A DNA stretch of 8,100 nucleotides from assembly GCA_016210375.1 (NCBI GenBank), contig JACQUH010000185.1, forward strand, positions 1-8,100. Reading direction: 5' to 3'. Numbering within the stretch: the stretch's first letter is position 1; every line of letters starts with the position of its first letter. A model generated the notes under the pieces. That model had not been told where the DNA came from. It worked only from the letters and a program-made list of their open reading frames with translations, and searched no databases. The position numbers were made by a program, and so were the translations under genes. Shown piece after piece: positions 4,351 through 8,100 of the stretch. The stretch is from Chloroflexota bacterium (lineage in GTDB: Bacteria > Chloroflexota > Dehalococcoidia > Lucifugimonadales > JACPCL1).

Positions 4351-5484
4351 TTACAGCCCCATGCCCTGGGCGACCAGCTCCCGGTGGTAGTCGGCGTCGC
4401 CATAGGCGACCTCTGCGGCCTTGGCGCGGCGGGTGAAGAGCTGGAGGTCGTACTCCTTGGTGAAGCCGATGGCGCCGTGGCTCTGGTGGCTCAGGGCGCA
4501 CACGCGGCGATAGGCGTCGCTCACCCACGCCTTGGCGATGGCCACGTCCCTGGTGGCAGGCTGGCCCTCGGAGAGGCGCCAGGCGGCCTGGTAGGTGACG
4601 TAGCGGCACCCTTCCACGTCGGTGGCCATGTTGGCGCAGTGGTGCTGGACGGCCTGGAAGCTGCCGATGGGCCGCCCGAACTGCACCCGCTCCTTCACGT
4701 AGCTCACCGTCATCTCCAGCACGCGGTCGGCGCCGCCCAGCATCTCGGCGCACTTGCCCACCGCAGCCAACTCAACGATGCGCGATACGACCGGCCATCC
4801 CTGGTCAACCGTTCCCAGCACGGCGCTGGCAGGCACCTGCACGTCCTTCAGGGTGACCTCGGCCTGCTTGTCCGAGGCGATGGTCATCAAGGACGTGACG
4901 GCAACGCCGGGCGCCCTGGCATCCACCAGAAAGAGGGTGACGCCTTCGGCAGAGTTTGGAGCGGCCCTGGTGCGGGCGGCGACGACCAGGAGGTCCGCGA
5001 CCTGGGCGTCCGGCACGAAGAGCTTGACGCCGTTCAGGAGGTAGCCGTCGCTCCGGGGCGTGGCCGTAGCCTGTACGCCGGAGGGCTCGTATGTCGCCGA
5101 GGGCTCTGTCAGGGCCAGGGTGGCGATGAGGTCGCCGCGAGCGATGCGGGGCAGGTACGCCCGCTTCTGCTCCTCGCTGCCCGCCTCCAGGATGCTCATG
5201 CCTGCCAGGACGACGGTGGAGAAGTAGGGGCCGGGCAGGAGGGCACGGCCCATCTCCTCAAGGAGCAGGCACAGGTCAAAGAAGGAGAGGCCCTGGCCGG
5301 CGTACTGCTCTGGGAAAGGGATGCCCAGCCAGCCCACGTCGGCGACCTTGCGCCACAGCTCCGCCGCGTAGCCACGGGGGTCTTCCTCCATGGCCCGCAC
5401 CAGGGTGATAGGGCACTCCTGCTGAAGAAACTCGCGGGCGGCACTCTTGAGCATCAGCTGTGCTTCATCAAAGCCCAGGTCCAT
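4351..5484 (-). CDS. Acyl-CoA dehydrogenase family protein
   Basis: An FAD flavoprotein expected to introduce a trans-2,3 double bond into an acyl-CoA and pass electrons to electron-transfer flavoprotein. The 377 residues show the normal order. The helical N-terminal domain covers about 1-117 (WLGIPFPEQYAGQGLSFFD at 52-70). The beta domain contains LALTEPSA (123-130). The C-terminal helical domain includes ERVQFGRPIGSFQAVQH (265-281) and HGAIGFTKEYDLQLFTRRAK (336-355). The C-terminus reads AYGDADYHREL, without the YEG glutamate of medium-chain enzymes, a pattern also seen in heteromeric acyl-CoA dehydrogenases of steroid and branched-chain degradation. The start has a strong AAGGAGG (5489-5495) four bases upstream. 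Which acyl chain it uses cannot be read here, and no other beta-oxidation genes are nearby. Confidence 0.95.
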   Translation of the reverse strand: MDLGFDEAQLMLKSAAREFLQQECPITLVRAMEEDPRGYAAELWRKVADVGWLGIPFPEQYAGQGLSFFDLCLLLEEMGRALLPGPYFSTVVLAGMSILEAGSEEQKRAYLPRIARGDLIATLALTEPSATYEPSGVQATATPRSDGYLLNGVKLFVPDAQVADLLVVAARTRAAPNSAEGVTLFLVDARAPGVAVTSLMTIASDKQAEVTLKDVQVPASAVLGTVDQGWPVVSRIVELAAVGKCAEMLGGADRVLEMTVSYVKERVQFGRPIGSFQAVQHHCANMATDVEGCRYVTYQAAWRLSEGQPATRDVAIAKAWVSDAYRRVCALSHQSHGAIGFTKEYDLQLFTRRAKAAEVAYGDADYHRELVAQGMGL

Positions 5485-5612
5485 GTGGCCTCCTTAATAT
5501 GTGAGCTAATGTTTGCCAACGTAGCACGCTGCGAATGTGATGAGCCTGTATTGACCCTTGTCGCGGGCCAGTTGCAAGACTGATTTGTTGGTCCCGCGAT
5601 GTTGGTTGTAGG
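5485..5612 (-). other. Intergenic DNA with a 36-codon frame
   Basis: On the minus strand a 36-residue frame (5506-5616, MTYNQHRGTNKSVLQLARDK...) starts in an ATGA overlap with the end of the HicB-like fragment and stops shortly before the Shine-Dalgarno of the acyl-CoA dehydrogenase. The overlap is what one would expect of an antitoxin-toxin pair, but the peptide is too short for a HicA toxin and matches nothing I recognise. It is more likely residue of a deleted gene. No strong promoter for the dehydrogenase is visible. Confidence 0.2.
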
Positions 5613-5771
5613 TCATCCGGGGGCCTCAATGACTTCTACACAATATCTTGGGGTAGTATAGCAAAGGGCATAGAGGGTCGTGCCCTGGGTATTGGCCCCA
5701 GGCAACTCCTCTACAGAGGCAATCCACCCCTTGCCTCCCGGCTTAAAGACACCAGTAAACGTTGCATGCAT
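5613..5771 (-). pseudogene. Truncated HicB-family antitoxin
   Basis: The 52-residue frame begins MHATFTGVFKPGGKGWIASV and continues EELPGANTQGTTL. This is the first half of a HicB/UPF0150 antitoxin domain, which normally neutralises the HicA mRNA interferase and represses its own operon. After residue 33 the expected EEARENLxEA helix is absent and replaced by unrelated sequence up to a TGA at 5613; the other two frames do not restore it, so this is a truncation and not a simple frameshift. A GGGAGA (5777-5782) sits at a good distance from the ATG. No HicA gene is recognisable. The call rests on the short but distinctive FTGVF...W.A.VEELPGANTQG pattern. Confidence 0.6.
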
Positions 5772-5991
5772 GTTCGTCTCCCGTTAGCGCAGGGGTTGCT
5801 TCCATTATAAGCGCCTGTTCCCTGGGATGCTTCGGTAGCGACGGTTCAATCAGGGCCAGCTCCGGGAATGCGACCAGGTCCGCGCCCAGGGAGCGCGCCT
5901 CCTCCAGGTAGGCGATGATCTTGGCGGCGTTGCCCTCCAGGTCGCCCACGGTGGGGTTGATCTGGGCCATAGCCAGGCGGAAGGTGCGCAT
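5743..5991 (-). pseudogene. nadE: N-terminal fragment of NAD+ synthetase
   Basis: The first 47 codons (5851-5991) encode MRTFRLAMAQINPTVGDLEGN...GADLVAFPELAL. This is the start of the nitrilase-like amidase domain of glutamine-dependent NAD+ synthetase, which supplies ammonia for the last step of NAD synthesis. Glu44 of FPEL corresponds to the first catalytic residue of the nitrilase triad. Directly after FPELAL the expected TGYPPEDLL segment is missing. A further 35 unrelated codons lead to a stop at 5743, overlapping the HicB-like start. The catalytic Lys and Cys and the whole synthetase domain are absent, so this cannot be an enzyme. The 5' end still looks intact, with GAGGG before the ATG and an extended -10 upstream. 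Confidence 0.85.
5804..5809 (-). promoter_or_regulatory. -10 box ahead of the HicB-like fragment
   Basis: Read on the minus strand, 5804-5809 is a perfect TATAAT. It would start transcription about 25 bp before the HicB-like ATG. No TTGACA-like box lies at the right distance upstream, so this is a partial promoter match inside the junction between the NAD+ synthetase fragment and the HicB-like fragment. Confidence 0.3.
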
Positions 5992-6020
5992 TTCGTCGCC
6001 CTCACGGGGAGTTTATGCAG

Positions 6021-6029
6021 AGTATAGCA
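6021..6029 (-). promoter_or_regulatory. Extended -10 promoter of the nadE fragment
   Basis: On the minus strand 6021-6029 reads TGCTATACT, an extended -10 motif (TG-N-TATACT) that would give a leader of roughly 20 bases before the nadE fragment ATG at 5991. A -35 box is not evident, which extended -10 promoters can tolerate. Confidence 0.4.
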
Positions 6030-6083
6030 TAGACCCTGTCCTGACCCTCTCCTGTGCAAGAAGGAAGGGGACGCTCTTGGGTG

Positions 6084-6092
6084 TGCTAAAAT
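6084..6092 (+). promoter_or_regulatory. Extended -10 ahead of retropepsin-like gene
   Basis: TGCTAAAAT at 6084-6092 is an extended -10-like motif pointing toward the retropepsin-like gene. The start site would fall just before the AGGAGG (6101-6106) that serves its ATG at 6111. Together with the minus-strand motif at 6021-6029 it makes the 119-bp gap a plausible divergent promoter region. Confidence 0.3.
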
Positions 6093-6110
6093 GGCGCAGC
6101 AGGAGGCGCC

Positions 6111-6464
6111 ATGGGAACGTTCAGACAGGGCATCACCCTCATCTCCGCCGACGGCCAGCGCCGAGAAGTCTTGCTTGCGCAGGTGGACACGGGCGCGACC
6201 TTCTCCAGCGCGCCCGCCGAGGTGCTGGAGCGCCTGGGCGTGCGGCGGGAACGGCGGGTGCGGCTGCGCAGGGCCAACGGGCAAGTCGAGACGCGCGACC
6301 TTGGTTCTGTGTGCGTATAGCTACAAGGACGGAAGGCCATTATTCCCATCACCTTCAGCGATCCATATGAGCCTTCACTCCTTGGAATGACGACGCTTGG
6401 GACGTTCCTTTTAGAGATCGACCACGCCAGCCAGCGATTAATCCCTATGGTAGGACTGATGTGA
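6111..6464 (+). pseudogene. Retropepsin-like aspartic protease with in-frame amber
   Basis: The frame from ATG 6111, with AGGAGG at 6101-6106, encodes MGTFRQGITLISADGQRREV followed by AQVDTGATFSSAPAEVLERLGV. The DTGAT (residues 27-31) is the active-site motif of single-domain, clan AA (retroviral-type) aspartic proteases found in many bacteria. A TAG at 6318-6320 (codon 70) ends this frame. The same frame then continues with LQGRKAIIPITFSDPYEPSLLGMTTLGTFLLEIDHASQRLIPMVGLM to a TGA at 6464; LLGMTTLGTFLLEID fits the usual LLG..TL..F.L.VD ending of the family. With the amber read through, the protein would be a normal-sized 117 residues. One nonsense mutation is the simplest reading; readthrough or a sequencing error are alternatives. 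Confidence 0.8.
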
Positions 6465-6535
6465 GTCCATTGCTCGATGTCCACGAACCAAGACTCTGTC
6501 TCGGAAAACGAGCTGCCAGGAACTCAAGGAGGAGT

Positions 6536-7036
6536 ATGATGCCAGACGATGTAGTCTTACAAACGTTGGATCACATCATGGATTTTCAGTTGAACGACTT
6601 GGGTATGGCATCAGTGGCCAAGGCGAACTTCCTAGTGGCGGTTGGATGCATGAACAGTATTGAGTTCCTGGGTGGAGTGCGAAACGGCTTGCTTGGGCAA
6701 GCAGGGAACGTTGAACGCCGTTTTAAAGAAGGTGTGCGGCTACTAGGGCAGGGCTACACAAGTCAGTACCTTGGTGTAGACACCATGTACGCCTTACGTA
6801 ATGGCCTAACACACCAGTATGTTGCTGGACTTCAGTCTTATCCTCAGATTTTCATTACGAATAATGATAGCGACCCAACAATCGTTATCATAGGCAACAA
6901 GCTTGTGCTCAACGTAGCGGGCATGGTACGCGACTTAGCAGATGCGTGGAAACGGCTTAGGCAAGAGCTTGAGCAGAACCCCCAGAAGCTAGAGCTTGCT
7001 CGACAAGGTTTGGAGCGGCTACCAGAGTTGCGATAA
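6536..7036 (+). CDS. Uncharacterised protein with HEPN-like RNGLTH motif
   Basis: A protein of 165-166 residues that I do not recognise by family. AAGGAGG at 6526-6532 serves ATG 6536 or, at better spacing, the adjacent ATG 6539; a GTG at 6461 would add 25 poorly composed residues that overlap the preceding pseudogene. The sequence looks mostly helical at the N-terminus (1-100), with VDTMYALRNGLTHQYVAG at 81-98. R88-x4-H93 fits the RNase signature of HEPN domains, where such motifs sit in a helix. A beta-rich stretch follows (QIFITNNDSDPTIVIIGNKLVL), then a charged C-terminal helix that could be a coiled coil (WKRLRQELEQNPQKLELARQGLERL). Base composition is visibly less GC-rich than its neighbours, suggesting transfer. 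The HEPN assignment is inference from one motif. Confidence 0.8.
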   Translation: MMPDDVVLQTLDHIMDFQLNDLGMASVAKANFLVAVGCMNSIEFLGGVRNGLLGQAGNVERRFKEGVRLLGQGYTSQYLGVDTMYALRNGLTHQYVAGLQSYPQIFITNNDSDPTIVIIGNKLVLNVAGMVRDLADAWKRLRQELEQNPQKLELARQGLERLPELR

Positions 7037-7055
7037 GAGCTACCAGGCAATTCAA

Positions 7056-8100
7056 ATGACCTACACCACCACCCTCCAGTCCCACATCCCCTTCCGCGTC
7101 GTGGCGGAGTTCCAGCCGACGGGCGACCAGCCCCAGGCGGTAGAGAAGCTTGTCTCCGGCGTGGAGCGCGGCCTGCGCGAGCAGGTGCTCCTGGGCGTCA
7201 CCGGATCGGGCAAGACCTTCACCATGGCCAAGGTGGTGGAGCGCGTGCAAAAGCCCACGCTTGTACTCGCTCCCAACAAGACCCTCGCCGCCCAGCTTGC
7301 CACGGAGTTCAAGGACTTCTTCCCAGACAACGCCGTGGAGTACTTCGTCTCCTACTACGACTACTACCAGCCGGAGGCCTACGTCCCCCGCACAGACACC
7401 TACATTGAGAAGGACGCCGACATCAACGAGGAGATTGACAAGCTGCGCCACGCCGCAACCCGCGCCCTGCTCACCCGGCGGGACGTCCTCATCGTGGCGT
7501 CGGTCTCCTGCATCTACGGCCTCGGCTCGCCGGAGGAGTACCAGAGCTTCGTGGCCTATGTCCGCAAAGGGGAGCGCAAGAGCCGCCAGGCCCTCATCCG
7601 CCAGCTTGTCAACATGCAGTACGAGCGCAACGACTTTGACCTCGCCCGCGGCAAGTTCCGCATCCGCGGCGATACCCTGGAGGTGCTGCCTGCATACGAG
7701 GAAATCGCCATACGTATCCAGTTCTGGGGCGACGAGGTTGAGCGCATCACCGAGCTGGACCCCCTCACCGGCGAGGTGGTGTCTGAGCGAAACGAGATAG
7801 ACATCTTCCCCGCCAAGCACTTCGTGACCTCGGCGGAGAAGCTCCAGCTCGCCTTCAAGAGCATCAACGAAGAGATGGAGGAGCGGCTGGGCGTCCTTCG
7901 CTCCCAGGGCAAGCTCCTGGAGGCCCAGCGTCTGGAGTCCCGCACCCGCTACGACCTGGAGATGCTCCAGGAGGCCGGCTACTGCTCCGGCGTGGAGAAC
8001 TACTCCCGCCACCTGGCCCAGCGGCCTGCCGGCAGCACGCCCTGGACGTTGCTGGACTACTTCCCCGACGACTTCCTGCTGTTCATAGACGAGTCCCACC
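7056..8100 (+). CDS. uvrB: Excinuclease ABC subunit UvrB (N-terminal part)
   Basis: UvrB is the helicase-like damage-verifying subunit of nucleotide excision repair; it is loaded by UvrA and then recruits UvrC. The first 348 codons lie in the window and the gene runs off the end. Visible are the N-terminal FQPTGDQPQAVEKL (19-32), Walker A GVTGSGKT (47-54), LAPNKTLAAQL (71-81), the damage-probing beta-hairpin region with YYDYYQPEAYVPRTDTYIEKD (100-120), SVSCIYGLG (149-157) and FIDESH (343-348), the DExx box at the window edge. The start is 19 bp after the preceding gene and has only a weak AGG upstream. No frameshift is seen. A long minus-strand open frame across the same DNA is a codon-bias shadow. 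Confidence 0.98.
   Translation, partial: MTYTTTLQSHIPFRVVAEFQPTGDQPQAVEKLVSGVERGLREQVLLGVTGSGKTFTMAKVVERVQKPTLVLAPNKTLAAQLATEFKDFFPDNAVEYFVSYYDYYQPEAYVPRTDTYIEKDADINEEIDKLRHAATRALLTRRDVLIVASVSCIYGLGSPEEYQSFVAYVRKGERKSRQALIRQLVNMQYERNDFDLARGKFRIRGDTLEVLPAYEEIAIRIQFWGDEVERITELDPLTGEVVSERNEIDIFPAKHFVTSAEKLQLAFKSINEEMEERLGVLRSQGKLLEAQRLESRTRYDLEMLQEAGYCSGVENYSRHLAQRPAGSTPWTLLDYFPDDFLLFIDESH

Noticed and set aside
4342..5583. Plus-strand open frame of 413 codons opposite the acyl-CoA dehydrogenase
   Set aside because: It mirrors a well-supported dehydrogenase gene with a strong ribosome binding site; the translated product is low-complexity and has no family features.
6461..6535. GTG start at 6461 for the HEPN-like gene
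   Set aside because: It overlaps the end of the retropepsin-like frame and has no ribosome binding site, whereas AAGGAGG precedes the two ATGs at 6536 and 6539.
6957..8099. Long minus-strand open frame of 380 codons opposite uvrB
   Set aside because: The plus strand encodes unmistakable UvrB motifs over the same bases; the antisense frame is Leu/Gly/Val-rich with no recognisable domain, as expected from GC-rich codon bias.

Overview
The window looks like a chromosomal stretch of a GC-rich bacterium. The proteins and the GC-rich intergenic palindromes fit Chloroflexota, perhaps a Dehalococcoidia-like lineage. That placement is inferred from overall protein character; no rRNA or marker tree is available here. 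The clear genes are ordinary housekeeping genes, separated by unusually crowded intergenic DNA full of structured repeats and gene fragments.

Layout: (1) 1-430 holds two copies of a three-hairpin intergenic repeat (R1, R2) with a further hairpin between them. (2) 588-1663 is a ruvC-ruvA pair with a 4-bp ATGA overlap and no ruvB behind it. A 35-codon gene stub follows and ends at the third repeat copy (R3, 1786-1937). (3) 2019-2789 is a class I SAM-dependent methyltransferase whose leader is built from repeat-linked DNA. (4) 2790-3314 holds a convergent terminator-like hairpin, a possible 40-aa membrane protein (minus strand) and an inverted, rearranged fourth copy (R4). (5) 3315-5484 is a minus-strand series: acyl-CoA dehydrogenase, then HIT-family protein, then YqeK-like HD phosphohydrolase. 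The last two are 11 bp apart and both belong to families acting on dinucleoside polyphosphates or related nucleotides. (6) 5485-6464 is a zone of decay: a HicB-like antitoxin fragment and the first 47 codons of NAD+ synthetase on the minus strand, then, divergently, a retropepsin-like protein with one in-frame amber codon. (7) 6536-7036 is a lower-GC gene carrying an R-x4-H motif (RNGLTH) suggestive of a HEPN domain. (8) From 7056 to the window end runs the N-terminal 348 codons of uvrB.

DNA repair is represented at both ends (RuvA/RuvC for Holliday junctions, UvrB for nucleotide excision). No complete new multi-gene system is visible. The most unusual content is the modular three-hairpin repeat family, in particular one copy with the same architecture but a different central palindrome. 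Next come the amber-interrupted retropepsin-like gene and the candidate HEPN gene beside it.
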